Below are positions 16,578 to 27,300 of a stretch of 64,000 nt of DNA, in pieces. Positions within the stretch are counted from its first letter, which is position 1, and each line of letters begins with the position of its first letter. The notes below the pieces were generated by a model. It ran no database searches and was not told the origin of the DNA. It saw nothing but the letters and a program-made list of their open reading frames with translations. The stretch is from Salinibacter grassmerensis (GTDB taxonomy: Bacteria; Bacteroidota; Rhodothermia; Rhodothermales; Salinibacteraceae), in the NCBI RefSeq assembly GCF_947077765.1, contig NZ_CAMTTF010000005.1, forward strand, positions 181,501 to 245,500. Reading direction: 5' to 3'. The position numbers and the translations under genes are program-made.

Positions 16578-18443
16578 ATGCACCAACACGTCCACCCTTC
16601 GTCGCTTCTCGGTTCGTCCCACGGCCCGATGCCGCCCCGTTCCGCTAGCGCCTACACCGCTCTTCTGGCCGTCGGACTACTTCTCGCATTCGGCCTGACG
16701 GTCCCGCAGTCCTCGTCGGCACAGCCGGCCTCGCCCCCGGCGGTGGACGCCCTCCTCCAGAGCGATTCCAGCGCGATGATTCCGGTCGTCGACCGCTTCG
16801 CCGACGACCGCGCGGCCCTTCGCCGCCGCTACGACGCCGCGGGGCCGGAGCGCTGGGCCCGGATGCGGACGTTTTACAACCAGTGGCTCGACGAACTGGA
16901 CGCCGTCCGCTTCGGTCGACTCGGCGTGGACGGACGCATCGACCACGTGCTTCTGCAAAACGAGATCCAGGGGGCCCTGCATCGACTGGATCGGACGGAG
17001 CGCCGCCATGCCGAGATGGAGCGGTACCTGCCCTTCGCCTCCACAATCACGTCCCTCTACTACCGGTGGCGGGCGGATCCCGCCCTCGACCCGCGCGCCG
17101 CGGCCGACACGCTGGCCGCCCTCCAAGACACAATCGAGGCAACGCAGGAGCGCCTCTCGGAGCAGTTCTCGCACACAGGATCCCCGACCACAGAATCTCC
17201 GAATACGGAGGCGGACCGGGTCGCGGCCCACCGGGCGGCCAAGGCCATTGGGGACCTCCGCGAGAATCTAGAGGCGTGGTACGCGTTTTACGACGGGTAC
17301 CACCCGGACTTTACCTGGTGGGTGGAGGCGCCGTACGAGAAAGCCCAGAGCGACCTGGAGGCATACGCCCGGTTTCTCCGTCGGGAGATCGTGGGCGTCG
17401 AGGAGGGGCAGGACGCGCCCCTCATCGGAGACCCGATTGGGGCGGAGGCGCTCAAGGCGGACCTCCGGCACGCCATGATTCCGTACTCCCCCGAAGAGCT
17501 GATTGCCCTGGCCGAGCAGGAGCTTGACTGGGGCAGGCGGCAGATGCGGGCGGCCGCCCGGGAGATGGGCCACGGGAACGACTGGCGCGCGGCCCTCAAA
17601 GAGGTCAAGACCCGTCACGTGGAGCCCGGCCAGCAGCCGACGCTTGCGCGTGATCTGGCCGAGGAGGCCGTGTCTTTTCTTCGGGACCGGGATCTGGTGA
17701 CGATTCCCCCGATGGCCGAGGAGGTCTGGCGCATGCAGATGCTCTCCCCAGAGATGCAGCGCATCGCGCCGTACTTTCTAGGAGGCGAGGTCGTCCGGGT
17801 GGCGTTTCCGGCCCAGGAGATGTCCCACGAGAACAAGCTCATGAGCATTCGGGGCAACAACCGGCACTTCTCTCGGGCGGTCGTCCACCACGAGCTCATC
17901 CCGGGCCACCACCTTCAGGGCTTCATGACGGATCGGTACAACGCCCACCGCGACCTGTTCTCCACGCCGTTCTGGGGCGAGGGGTGGGCCCTCTACTGGG
18001 AGATGCAGCTCTGGGACCTCGACTTTCCCCGGTCGCCGGAGGACCGGATTGGGATGCTGTTCTGGCGCAACCACCGGGCGGCGCGCATCATCTTCTCCCT
18101 CCGCTTTCACCTGGGGGAGATGTCCGGGCAGGAGGCCGTGGACTTCCTGGTGCGGGAGGTCGGGCACGAGCGGGCCAACGCGGAGGCGGAGGTGCGGCGC
18201 TCCATCATCGGCACGTATCCCCCGCTGTACCAGGCCGCCTACATGCTCGGCGGCCTCCAATTCCGGGCGCTCCACGACGAGCTCGTCGAGAACGGCGACC
18301 TCTCCAACCGCGAGTTCCACGACCGAATTCTGCGAGGCGGGCGCATGCCGGTCGAGATGGTGCGCGCCCGACTCCAGAGGCGACGCCTCCCGAAGGACTA
18401 CGCGCCGCAGTGGCGCTTCGCCGGTGCCCCTCAGGCGGAGTAA
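16578..18443 (+). CDS. DUF885 family putative zinc peptidase, exported
   Basis: A 621-residue DUF885 protein. The N-terminus has a signal peptide after an upstream extension (hydrophobic ALLAVGLLLAFGLTV, ending SSSAQPA near 48); the internal Met18 is an alternative start that would give a more ordinary signal length. The family core shows HHELIPGHHLQ at about 437-447, an HExxxGHH arrangement like gluzincin metal sites, with further conserved segments GEGWALYWE and RVAFPAQ. DUF885 proteins are considered metallopeptidase-like, but the substrate is unknown. A short Pro/Thr insertion (SPTTESPNTEAD, about 209-220) is lineage-specific. A Gln/Asn/Arg-rich stretch ends in a normal C-terminus; no lesion is seen. 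Confidence 0.88.
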   Translation: MHQHVHPSSLLGSSHGPMPPRSASAYTALLAVGLLLAFGLTVPQSSSAQPASPPAVDALLQSDSSAMIPVVDRFADDRAALRRRYDAAGPERWARMRTFYNQWLDELDAVRFGRLGVDGRIDHVLLQNEIQGALHRLDRTERRHAEMERYLPFASTITSLYYRWRADPALDPRAAADTLAALQDTIEATQERLSEQFSHTGSPTTESPNTEADRVAAHRAAKAIGDLRENLEAWYAFYDGYHPDFTWWVEAPYEKAQSDLEAYARFLRREIVGVEEGQDAPLIGDPIGAEALKADLRHAMIPYSPEELIALAEQELDWGRRQMRAAAREMGHGNDWRAALKEVKTRHVEPGQQPTLARDLAEEAVSFLRDRDLVTIPPMAEEVWRMQMLSPEMQRIAPYFLGGEVVRVAFPAQEMSHENKLMSIRGNNRHFSRAVVHHELIPGHHLQGFMTDRYNAHRDLFSTPFWGEGWALYWEMQLWDLDFPRSPEDRIGMLFWRNHRAARIIFSLRFHLGEMSGQEAVDFLVREVGHERANAEAEVRRSIIGTYPPLYQAAYMLGGLQFRALHDELVENGDLSNREFHDRILRGGRMPVEMVRARLQRRRLPKDYAPQWRFAGAPQAE

Positions 18444-18493
18444 CAGGCCGCGGGCCCGCTTCGCGGGGGAGGCCCTCGGCGGCCCCCAAACAG

Positions 18494-18527
18494 AAAACCC
18501 CCCATCGGACCGACTGACCCGACGGGG
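18494..18527 (-). terminator. terminator of the outer-membrane barrel gene
   Basis: CCCCATCGG (18500-18508) pairs with CCGACGGGG (18519-18527) with one mismatch. On the minus strand the hairpin is followed by TTTTC, 30 bases after the end of the gene at 18558. Confidence 0.6.
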
Positions 18528-18557
18528 CGCGTCTTGAACATAGGCCGAGGAGGGATC

Positions 18558-19076
18558 CTACAGGGCAAAGAGCAGCCCCCCAGTGATTCCAAGGCGGTCG
18601 AAGTCTCCAATCGTGACCTGTCCCTGGACGAAGGGCTGGAGCGTGCCGGTGTCAAACTCAACACCGCCAACCAGGTTAAGTCCCGTGTCGGTGCTGGAGG
18701 TGCCCCCAACCTCTGAACTCGTTATGCCGATTCCGGCACCCGCATAGGGTGAAAAGGTCTTCTCTGTGGGAAGCATGTAGTGCGCATTCAGATCGACGGT
18801 GTAAATCGACCGGTCAACCTCTTGGTTGCCCACCTGGGCATCATCCGCGAAGTAGAAGTCGACGGCCCCAGACAACTGTACCGGCGCATCCACATTTTGG
18901 GAGAGATCGTACCGGACATCGCCCCCAAGAGCGAATTCTTCGATGTCACCAACGTCGATGGTGACGCGGGGACCAATCTCAAAGCCGGAACTCGACTCCA
19001 TCTGCGCCTGCGCATCTAGCGGACATGCGACGGCGAGGATGAGGGCAATAGTAACGAGAGATGCAAAGCGTTTCAT
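18558..19076 (-). CDS. outer-membrane beta-barrel protein
   Basis: A 172-residue secreted protein with a clear signal peptide (MKRFASLVTIALILAVACPLDAQA) followed by alternating amphipathic strands separated by acidic turns, as in small OmpA/OmpW-type barrels (PF13505-like). Examples are FALGGDVRYDL, LSGAVDFYFAD, YTVDLNAHYMLP, FSPYAGAGIGI, LNLVGGVEFD and LQPFVQGQVTIGD, ending in the hydrophobic GGLLFAL. About eight strands can be counted. Function unknown. The frame is open upstream to 19163 through the AT-rich leader, but the signal peptide fixes the start at 19076. A terminator follows at 18494-18527. The gene is divergent from the chemotaxis transducer. Confidence 0.85.
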   Translation of the reverse strand: MKRFASLVTIALILAVACPLDAQAQMESSSGFEIGPRVTIDVGDIEEFALGGDVRYDLSQNVDAPVQLSGAVDFYFADDAQVGNQEVDRSIYTVDLNAHYMLPTEKTFSPYAGAGIGITSSEVGGTSSTDTGLNLVGGVEFDTGTLQPFVQGQVTIGDFDRLGITGGLLFAL

Positions 19077-19488
19077 GGTTGATCGGCTGCGGTTGTTAGC
19101 GGATTTAGAAAATACCAAGTATTTTATTTTCTTATACTGTTTTTTCGAAATACAGTCGTACAAAACGCCTTTTTATTTATTTTGATCCACCCTTTGCAAT
19201 ATATCCGAAATAAACCTAGCCTCCCTTGGTCTTTCCCGATGTAAATGAAGGACTGCAAACACAACCAAACGCATCGGCACTTCTCTCGACTTCCCTTCAG
19301 ACGGGATACCGTCTCCTTCGTCCCTCGGCGGTTAACATTTCAACACCCGCGTTCGATAATTGCCGTGGACTGCATATCTCATTTGACGGAGCTTTGGAGG
19401 AGAATCTTCGACAACCGGTGATCAATCTGCTTTAGGGGTGGAGGGACCCACCGTATGGTATGCCCAAAAATGACCTTGTGGCGGTATA
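19077..19488. promoter_or_regulatory. AT-rich divergent regulatory gap
   Basis: 412 bases between the barrel gene (minus) and a chemotaxis transducer (plus). 19100-19210 is strikingly AT-rich for this genome, with runs such as AAGTATTTTATTTTCTTATAC and TTTTTATTTATTTTG. A short hairpin GGTGG/CCACC lies at about 19438-19453. No gene is convincing; a 69-residue frame starting TTG at 19226 lacks support. Probably it holds promoters for both neighbours; individual boxes cannot be assigned safely. Confidence 0.5.
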
Positions 19489-21333
19489 ATGACTGTGTTT
19501 TTCAACTTCTTTCTGCCAGACGCTCTCCCTGAAAATTCTGACCAGCGACGGAAGGCGCGCCTGACGCTGTCGATCACGGTTCTCATCATCGGAGCCTGCC
19601 TCGCCTACACCGGGGCCCATTACCGATGGGAATTCTGGAGCGGAATCCCTGTGCTTTTGGGCTCAGCGGCCCTCCTGACGGGGGTCCCGATTGCCCTGCG
19701 GCAGGGCGCCTCCCCCTCCCTCATGGCGAAGGTGACCGCCGGAGTGATGCTGGGGCTCATCACGCTGCTCACGATTCGCTCCGGAGGAACCGCGTCCACG
19801 TCGGCCCCCTGGTTCATGGTCGCGCCATTGATCGGGCTCCTGCTCGCCGAGCAGTGGTTTGCCATTCTCCTCACGGTGGTGAGCATCGCGGAGCTGTCCA
19901 TCATCTACGGCCTTGAGCTGGGTGGCTACGTCTTCCCGACGCCCATGTCCAATTCTATGGCCGACGAGTCGCTCTTTTTCTCCTACGTCGGCCTCATCAC
20001 CGTCGTCCTCCTCATCGCACGCGTCTTCAAACAAGAACAGCGCCGCGCACTACAGAAGGCTGAGTCCGCCGTGCAGGACGCCAAGACGCAGAAGGAGGAG
20101 ACCGAAAAGATGGCTGAACGGCTCAAGCAGCAAAAAAACTCCGTTGAGGAGCAGGTTGAGGAGGCCACCCGGGAGCTTCAGGAGCAAAAGGAGGCACTCG
20201 CCAGCCACACGAGCGAGATGCTCGACGCGATGAATCGGTTTGCCGACGGAGACCTCAGTGTCCGCGTCGACACGGACCGCGACGACGAGATTGGCGATCT
20301 CTTCGACGGGTTCAACCGGGCGGTCGAGAGCGTCCGGCGGACCCTCGTCTCCGTCCGCGATGCGGCCGAGGAGACCGCCCTGACGACCGAGGAGATCAGT
20401 GCCTCCTCCGAGCAGATGGCGACCGCTGCCGAGGAGCAGTCCGCCCAGGCCGAGGAGGTGGCCGCGGCCGTCGAGCAGATGAACCAGACGATTAGCGAGA
20501 ACGCGCGCAGTGTCCAACGGGCCGCCGAGGCCACCCGGGACGCCGCCCAGCAGGCCGAGCGCAGTGGCAAGATCGTCGCGGAGGCGACGCAGCAGATCCG
20601 GCAGATCGCCGAGGTGGCCCAGGCCACAGCCGACACCATCGAGAGCGTGGGCGACTCGAGCGAGGAGATTATTCAGATCGTCGACACGATCGACGAGATC
20701 GCGGGGCAGACCAACCTCCTCGCCCTAAACGCGGCGATCGAGGCGGCGCGAGCGGGGGACGAGGCCGCCGGACAGACCGGACAGGGATTCGCTGTGGTCG
20801 CCGAGGAGGTCCGGGCGTTGGCGGAGGAAGCCGACGAGGCCACGACCGAAATCGAACAGATGGTTCAGGGGACGACCGGCGAGATCGAGGACGCAGTTGG
20901 CGCCGCCCGTCAGAGCAGCCAGCGGGCCCAGAAGGGCCTGGAGCTGGCCGGCGAGGTGGACAGCGCCCTGGACGATGTGGCCGCCGCCATCGACCGGGCC
21001 CAGCAAAAAGCCGACGAGATTGCGTCCGCCTCCGAAGAACAGTCCACCACCAGCAACGAGATCGCTCGGAGCGTACAGGCCATCTCGACGGCGGCCCGGG
21101 AGTCGGCGGCCGGCGTCACGCAGGTCTCTGATTCGGCGGAGGACCTGGAGGCAACCGTCCAGCACCTTCGGGAGAGCGTCGAAAAGTTTGAGCTTGAGCG
21201 GAGCGAGCACACGAGCCCGTCCGACCGCCCCGTCCAACCCCTTCACTCAACGGAGGAGCGGGCCGAGGCCTCCTCCCCCACGAGCCCACCTACTGACACG
21301 ACACGCTCCGCGATGAACTCAACGAGCGATTAG
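19489..21333 (+). CDS. methyl-accepting chemotaxis protein with six-helix membrane domain
   Basis: A 614-residue transducer. The N-terminus has about six transmembrane helices (25-178) with hardly any periplasmic loop, so it lacks a classical ligand domain and may sense membrane or energy state. A coiled coil (about 180-240), a HAMP domain (about 245-290, [20 protein letters not shown]) and the cytoplasmic signalling domain follow. The signalling hairpin [18 protein letters not shown] is intact, but the tip reads [20 protein letters not shown], with five extra residues compared with the common AGExGxGFAVVA. The following [15 protein letters not shown] resembles haloarchaeal transducers. The C-terminal tail is Ser/Pro-rich and does not end in a CheR-binding pentapeptide. 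No che genes are nearby. Confidence 0.92.
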   Translation: MTVFFNFFLPDALPENSDQRRKARLTLSITVLIIGACLAYTGAHYRWEFWSGIPVLLGSAALLTGVPIALRQGASPSLMAKVTAGVMLGLITLLTIRSGGTASTSAPWFMVAPLIGLLLAEQWFAILLTVVSIAELSIIYGLELGGYVFPTPMSNSMADESLFFSYVGLITVVLLIARVFKQEQRRALQKAESAVQDAKTQKEETEKMAERLKQQKNSVEEQVEEATRELQEQKEALASHTSEMLDAMNRFADGDLSVRVDTDRDDEIGDLFDGFNRAVESVRRTLVSVRDAAEETALTTEEISASSEQMATAAEEQSAQAEEVAAAVEQMNQTISENARSVQRAAEATRDAAQQAERSGKIVAEATQQIRQIAEVAQATADTIESVGDSSEEIIQIVDTIDEIAGQTNLLALNAAIEAARAGDEAAGQTGQGFAVVAEEVRALAEEADEATTEIEQMVQGTTGEIEDAVGAARQSSQRAQKGLELAGEVDSALDDVAAAIDRAQQKADEIASASEEQSTTSNEIARSVQAISTAARESAAGVTQVSDSAEDLEATVQHLRESVEKFELERSEHTSPSDRPVQPLHSTEERAEASSPTSPPTDTTRSAMNSTSD

Positions 21334-21650
21334 GAAATCCCAGCGGGGAAAAGATGAAGCACGCGCGCAGCGAAGATATAGACGATAAGCAAGGATCGGC
21401 CGGCCCCGTCTCGCGTCCCCTAGCGTCTCGGACACGCCCCTATCTCGTTTTTGGCTCCCAGTCCCTCGCCCGTAGGGCGGCCCCAACTGGTCTTCTGGCG
21501 CAACCCGTGACGGAGAACACACCCATCGGCTGCGCGCCTCTAACCGGACTCTAATCCGTCTCTCACCGCCCTATAAGATCCCTTCGCTCGGGGAGGCGTG
21601 GACACGACTGACAGATCAACCGTCGACTCCTGTTCAGTCGTCGCCACTCC
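21334..21650. other. intergenic gap upstream of the metal-efflux locus
   Basis: 317 bases with no supported gene. A TATAAG at about 21572 could be part of a promoter for the efflux operon, but no matching upstream box is clear. No strong terminator is seen for the upstream transducer gene. Confidence 0.4.
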
Positions 21651-23006
21651 ATGGACTGCCTGCCACAAAGCCCCCCCTGGGACTTCGGCCTTGCCCTCCT
21701 GCTGGGAGCGCTCGCCGTTTTGAGCGGGCCCGTCGTTCGCGTCGCACAGGCCCAGACGGACGGGGGCCGGGACACGCTCACGTTCGACCGCGCCACCCGT
21801 CTGCTCCTGGACCACAATCCGCAACTCCGCGCCGCCCGCGCTCGTGCTCGGACCCAGGGGAAAGGAGCCCGGGCCGCGGCCCTCTTTCCCAACCCGACCC
21901 TGGAGGGCTCCGGGGAGCATACCCCACTGCCCAACGGCGGGGCGGACGACGAGTGGTTCCTGACCCTTACCCAGCCCCTCAACTACCCGGGCGAGCAGCG
22001 CGCCCGGCGGCAGTCGGCCGACGCGGCCACACGGGCCGCCGAGGCACGACTCCAGGAGACGCGCACGTCCCTCTACAGAGACCTGCGCCATCGCTACCTC
22101 GCCGTCGTGACCGCGGATGCCCGTCGTCGCATCCTGCACCGGTACACCGATGCGGTACAACAGGCCGCCCGGGCCGCCACCGTGCGGTACGAGGAGGGCG
22201 ACCTGAGCCCAATCCGGCGCACGCGGCTGAAGAGCGCCGAGGCGACCTCCGAGAACGACCTGGCGGAGGCAAGGCAGCAGCACCGGACCGCACAGCGGGA
22301 ACTGGCTGCCATGCTCCGCCCCAACCAGGAGACACAGTCGGAGGGGCTCCCCTACGCAGTTGCGGACTCACTCTCATTCCGGGCGGTCACTGTGGACGCG
22401 CAGGCGGCCCTGTCGGTCGCCGAGGCCCAGCGAGATCGGCTCCAGGCCCAGCGTGCCCGGGTTGAGCGCGAACGACAGGCCCTCGAACGGACACGCTACC
22501 AGCGGTATCCAGACCTGACCCTCTCGGCGGGGCCGAAGCAGCTGTCGACCCCAGGCGGCACGACCCTCGGCTTCACGGCCGGTCTCCAGGTGGAGTTGCC
22601 CCTCTGGGACGGGGGCCGCACGGCCGTCGCGGCACAGGAAGGCCGACGCAGCCAGGCCGAGGCCACCCTCGACGCCACCCGACGTGCAGTCGAGGTGGAC
22701 GTGCACAACGCCCTGGACCGCCTCGAGACCGCCCGCGGTCGCCTGCAGGCCACGGCGAACACCCTGGTTCGGGCGCCCGACGAGCAGCTCCAGAACGCGC
22801 TGTTCACCTACGAGCAGGGCGAGCTGACCCTCTTCGAGCTGCTGGACGCCATCGAGGCCGCCCGACGGACGGAGCTGCTCCGCGTGCGTCTCACCGCAAA
22901 ATACCTGCGGGCACTTTACGACCTGGAAGCCGCCATGGGCGTGGGGCCGGCCGACGCCCCCATCGTCGTCGAAGGCGCCCTCTCTCCCCGCGCCCCCGAC
23001 CTGTAG
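21651..23006 (+). CDS. outer-membrane efflux factor (TolC/CzcC-CusC type)
   Basis: A 451-residue TolC-family protein and the outer-membrane exit duct of the RND pump encoded downstream. The N-terminus carries a signal sequence (hydrophobic FGLALLLGALAVLSG, ending around VAQAQ). Two tandem helical repeats follow with the family pattern: DRATRLLLDHNPQLRAARARA in the first, VDVHNALDRLETARGR and YEQGELTLFELLDA in the second. Strand-like turns such as FPNPTLEGSGE and YPDLTLSAGPK correspond to the barrel hairpins. It opens a run of eight same-direction genes and is followed after 77 bases by the adaptor gene. Assignment to metal efflux rests on the neighbouring HME-type pump. Confidence 0.88.
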   Translation: MDCLPQSPPWDFGLALLLGALAVLSGPVVRVAQAQTDGGRDTLTFDRATRLLLDHNPQLRAARARARTQGKGARAAALFPNPTLEGSGEHTPLPNGGADDEWFLTLTQPLNYPGEQRARRQSADAATRAAEARLQETRTSLYRDLRHRYLAVVTADARRRILHRYTDAVQQAARAATVRYEEGDLSPIRRTRLKSAEATSENDLAEARQQHRTAQRELAAMLRPNQETQSEGLPYAVADSLSFRAVTVDAQAALSVAEAQRDRLQAQRARVERERQALERTRYQRYPDLTLSAGPKQLSTPGGTTLGFTAGLQVELPLWDGGRTAVAAQEGRRSQAEATLDATRRAVEVDVHNALDRLETARGRLQATANTLVRAPDEQLQNALFTYEQGELTLFELLDAIEAARRTELLRVRLTAKYLRALYDLEAAMGVGPADAPIVVEGALSPRAPDL

Positions 23007-23083
23007 CGGATCGGCCTTTTCCCTGAACCGGCACACTCCTCGATTGGCCAACCGGACTCGTCTTTCAAAACGCTTCTCTCCCC

Positions 23084-24199
23084 ATGCACCGCCGACGCCC
23101 CTTCCCGCTCGCTCTGGTTCTGGCTACTGCGCTTTTTCTCGCTGGCTGTGGAGAGGCCGACGCCCCCGCCTCCACGGCCGCGGCGGAGACCCCCATCGAT
23201 CCGAACGTCATCACACTGACCGACGCTGAACTCGAAGAGGTCGGCGTCAAAACCGTAGAGGTCACGAAGCACCCGGTCACGACGACCCTCAAACTGCCGG
23301 CCCGGGTGCGCCCGGCCGCCGACCAGGAGGCCTTCGTGACCTCTCTCGTGGACGGACGGGTGGAGCAGCTCCGCGTGAGTCCCGGGACGCGGGTGGCACA
23401 GGGCGAGGTCATGGCCGACGTGGCCGCCCCGGACCTGAGTCAGATGGTGGCCACCCTCCGGCAGGCGCGCGACGAGCTCGACCGCCAGCGCCGCCTGGAC
23501 GAGCGGGACGTGGCCGTCGAGAAGAACGTGCGGGCCGCCGAACGCAACTGGCAGTCCGCCCGGCAGCGCCTCCGCTCGATCGGGGTGCAGCCGGACCGCA
23601 TCGAACGGGTCGCGACCGGCGCCCAGGACATGAGGACGCTTCCGCTGGAGGCGCCCCTCGACGGCATCGTGCTGAGCCGAATGAGCGTCCTCGGCGCCCC
23701 TGTGCAGCAGGGCGACAAGCTCTACCGCATTGCCGACCTCCAGCCGATCCGCGTGGTCGCCCGCGTGTTCGAGCGCAACCTCGCCCAGGTCCAGGCCGGC
23801 CAGACCGTCACGCTGTCCACGCCGATGGCCCCCGAGCAGACGTACCGCAGCACGATCGAGCAGGTGACCCCTCAGGTGGACGACAAGAGCCGAGCCGCCA
23901 GCGCCCGCGTGATGCTCGACAATGAGGACGGCGCACTCCGTCCCGGCATGTACGCCTCCGTCCAGGTCGAGCAGACGAGTGCGCCACAGGCCGCCCTCCC
24001 CGCCGACGTCCTACTGACCGACAACACCGGCGCCTACGTCCTCGTCCGCGATGGGCCGCGCCGGTTTCGCCGCGTCTACGTGGAGGGCGACGCCGAGAAC
24101 GACGGGAATGTGGCCGTCTCGTCGCTTGAGGTCGGCACGGAGGTCGTCGCCCAGGGCGCCTACCAGATCGCGAGCGCCCTCAACCAATTGCGACAGTGA
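23084..24199 (+). CDS. RND efflux periplasmic adaptor lipoprotein (CusB/CzcB type)
   Basis: A 371-residue membrane-fusion protein linking the RND pump to the outer-membrane factor. A lipoprotein signal (ATALFLAGC, Cys22) anchors it. Then come the beta-barrel/lipoyl segments (LKLPARVRPAADQEAFV; VDGRVEQLRVSPGTRVAQGE), an alpha-hairpin (about 120-175, VATLRQARDELDRQRRLDERD), the second lipoyl half (LEAPLDGIVLSRMSVLGAPV) and the barrel (VARVFERNLAQVQAGQTV). Family members sometimes carry an N-terminal Met/His metal-binding stretch; none is visible here, only a short acidic/Ala linker. The pump gene follows after 136 bases. Confidence 0.9.
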   Translation: MHRRRPFPLALVLATALFLAGCGEADAPASTAAAETPIDPNVITLTDAELEEVGVKTVEVTKHPVTTTLKLPARVRPAADQEAFVTSLVDGRVEQLRVSPGTRVAQGEVMADVAAPDLSQMVATLRQARDELDRQRRLDERDVAVEKNVRAAERNWQSARQRLRSIGVQPDRIERVATGAQDMRTLPLEAPLDGIVLSRMSVLGAPVQQGDKLYRIADLQPIRVVARVFERNLAQVQAGQTVTLSTPMAPEQTYRSTIEQVTPQVDDKSRAASARVMLDNEDGALRPGMYASVQVEQTSAPQAALPADVLLTDNTGAYVLVRDGPRRFRRVYVEGDAENDGNVAVSSLEVGTEVVAQGAYQIASALNQLRQ

Positions 24200-24335
24200 T
24201 GGGTGACGAAGTGCTTTCAGAGTGCGCCCTGAACCCGTCGCGTTGATCGATGGATCTGTGCCCTAGACCGCGCACACAGAGACCGCCGCGCCCACGCCCG
24301 TTCAACATCCGCACCCCGCCCCTCGCCCCTGCCCG

Positions 24336-27300
24336 ATGTTCGACCGCCTCGTTACCTCCGTCGTTAAGAATCGGATTCTGGTTCTGCTCTTCATGGCCGT
24401 GCTGGTCGGGTGGGGCATCTACAGCTGGCAGCAGGTGCCGGTCGATGCCTACCCGGAGCTCACGAACAACCAGGTGCAGATCCTCACGCCGGTGCCGGGC
24501 ATGTCCCCCGTCGAGGTGGAAAAGCTGGTGTCCTACCCCATCGAGACGAGCATGACCAACCTTGAAGGCGTCAAGGACAACCGCTCTCTGAGCCAGTTTG
24601 GGCTGAGCGTCGTCACGCTCGTATTCGAGGAGGACATGGACCCGTACTTCGTCCGCCGCCTCGTCTCGCAGCGCCTCTCGAAGGTCAAAGAGGACCTCCC
24701 GGGGAAGGCCGAGCCGGGACTCGGGCCGCTGTCGACGGCCCTGGGGCAGGTGTACCAGTACACCCTGACCGACGAGCCGGGCGACGGGCGCTCCTACTCC
24801 GCCCAGGAGCTCCGCACGATGCAGGACTGGATCCTGGCGCCCGAGCTGCGCACGGTGGAGGGCGTCGTGGAGGCCAACGCGCTCGGCGGCTTCGTCAAGC
24901 AGTACCATGTGCGGTTCGACCCGGACCAGCTGGTGAACCACGACCTCTCGCTCGACGAGGCCTACGAGGCGCTGCGGGCAAGCAATCAGAATTCAGGGGG
25001 GAGCTACATTGTTCGCAACGACCAGCAGTACGTGGTGCGGGGCGTGGGGCGCCTCGGAGGCGGGGATGGGAATGTCGTCGAGGACATCGAGAACACTGTC
25101 ATCACGAGCCGGGACGGGACGCCCATCCTGATGAGCGATGTGGGCGACGTGCAGGTGGACCACGCCGTGCGCTACGGCGCCGCCACGGCCGACGGCGAGG
25201 GCGAGACGGTCACCGGCATCGTGATGATGCGCCGCGGGGCCAACGCCCAGGAGGTGGTCAACAGCGTGGAGGCCAAGATGGAGGAGCTCAAGCAGGCCCT
25301 GCCCCCCGGCGTGGGCGTCGACGTGTACTACAACCGCAACGAGCTCACGAGCGCTGCGATTTCGACGGTCACGACGAGCCTGCTCATCGGAGGCCTGCTC
25401 GTGCTCCTCGTCCTCATCAGCTTCCTGGGCGACTGGCGCTCGGCCCTCATCGTGAGCCTCGTGCTGCCGATGACGGCCCTCGTCACGTTCATCCTGATGA
25501 ACTACTTCGGGTTCAAGGCCAATCTGATGAGCCTCGGCGGCCTGGCCATCGGCCTCGGGATGTTCGTGGACGGGGCCATCGTGATGGTAGAGAACATCTA
25601 CCGCCTCCGCGAGGCGAACCCGGACGCGTCGATCGGCCTCATCGTGGTGCGGGCCGGGCGGGAGGTGGCGCGTCCCATCGCCTTCTCCGTAGGCGTGGTC
25701 ATCGCGGTCTTCCTCCCCCTCTTCACCCTGCAGCAGATGGAGGGGCGCATGTTTCGGCCCATGGCGTTCACCGTCTCCTTCGCCCTGATGGCCGCCCTGT
25801 TGCTGGCCCTCACGATGGCCCCCGCCCTGAGCTCATACCTGCTCGCGTCCGTAGGGGACTCAAGCGAGGACCCCGACGCGACCGACGAAGCACTCCAGGA
25901 AAACGGGGCGTCGCCCCGGCCCACGAACGGAGCCGCCGGGGCAGCAGGGGGATCGTCGACCCGGGTGGTCGCGGCCTTGCGCTCCGTGTACGAGCCCCTG
26001 CTCGACGCCGCACTCACCCACCGGTGGGCCACGGTAAGCACCGCCGTGGTCGTCGTGGGATTGGGCGCGGGCCTCTTCACGACGCTCGGGACCGAGTTTG
26101 CGCCGGACCTGGAGGAGGGCTCGGTGGCCATCCAGGTGGCCTTGGAGCCGGACGCCGCCCTCGAAACGTCGACGGAGGTGCAGACCAAGGTTGAGAGCGC
26201 CCTCATAAAGTTCCCGGAGGTAACCACGGCCGTGAGCAAGACCGGACGCCCGGCGGTCGCCTTCGACCCGATGGGTCAGAACCTGACCGACATGTTCGTC
26301 GGCCTCGCTCCCCGCGACACGTGGACCGTCGACTCGAAGGAGGCACTCGTAGATTCGATGCGGGCCCGCGTCAACCAGATCCCCGGCGCCAACTTTGCCT
26401 TCACGCAGCCCATTGCCCTGCGCCTCGACGAGATGGTGAGCGGGGCCAAAAGCGAGATTGCGCTCAAGATCTACGGCGACGACCTCGACGCGCTTCGCCG
26501 CCTGCAGTCGGAAGCCGCCGGCGCGGTGTCCGACATCGAGGGCGTAGCGGACGTACTTCCTGCCCAGATTGCCGGCTACGGCTACGTGGAGGTCGACATC
26601 GACCGCGATCGGGCCGCCCGCTACGGCCTCAGCGTGGGCACCATCCAGCGGGCCATCGACGTGGCCATTGGGGGCGAGCAGCTGAGCACCATTCGGGAGG
26701 GGGACCGGCGCTTTGCCCTCGTCGGGAAGTTTCAGGAATCCTCCCGCGGCTCCGTCGAGTCGATCCGTAACCTTCCGCTGACGACCACTGAGGGGGCTCG
26801 CGTCCGGCTGCAGGACGTAGCGTCCATCACGCTCACGGAAGCGCCCGCGGAGGTGTCGCGGGAGCAGGGCAAGCGGAAGGTCACGCTGGGCATCAACCTC
26901 AGCGGCCGCGACGCCGGCAGCTTCGTGGCGGAGGCGAAGGAGGCCTTTCGGAGCGAGGTGACCCTCCCTGCGGGGTACCTGGCGGAGTGGGGCGGCCAGT
27001 TCGAAAATCAGGAGCGGGCGCAGGACCGGCTCATGCTCATTCTGCCCATCACGCTCGCCATCGTGTTCGTGCTTCTGTTCATGACCTTCAACTCGCTAGG
27101 GCAGGCGGTGCTCGTCTTCCTCAACATTCCGGCGTCGGTGGTCGGGGGCGTCGTGCTGCTCTGGGCGATGGACCTCTACATGAGCGTGCCGGCGTCGGTT
27201 GGATTTATCGCTGTGCTGGGCATTGCCGTGCAGAACGGCGTGGTGATGGTGAGTTTCATCGACAACCTCCGGGAGCGGGGGCAGCCCCTGGCCCAGGCGG

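Noticed and set aside
19485-19490. TATAAT as -10 box of the chemotaxis transducer gene
   Set aside because: It overlaps the ATG at 19489, so it could not drive this start; the next in-frame Met is inside the membrane domain.
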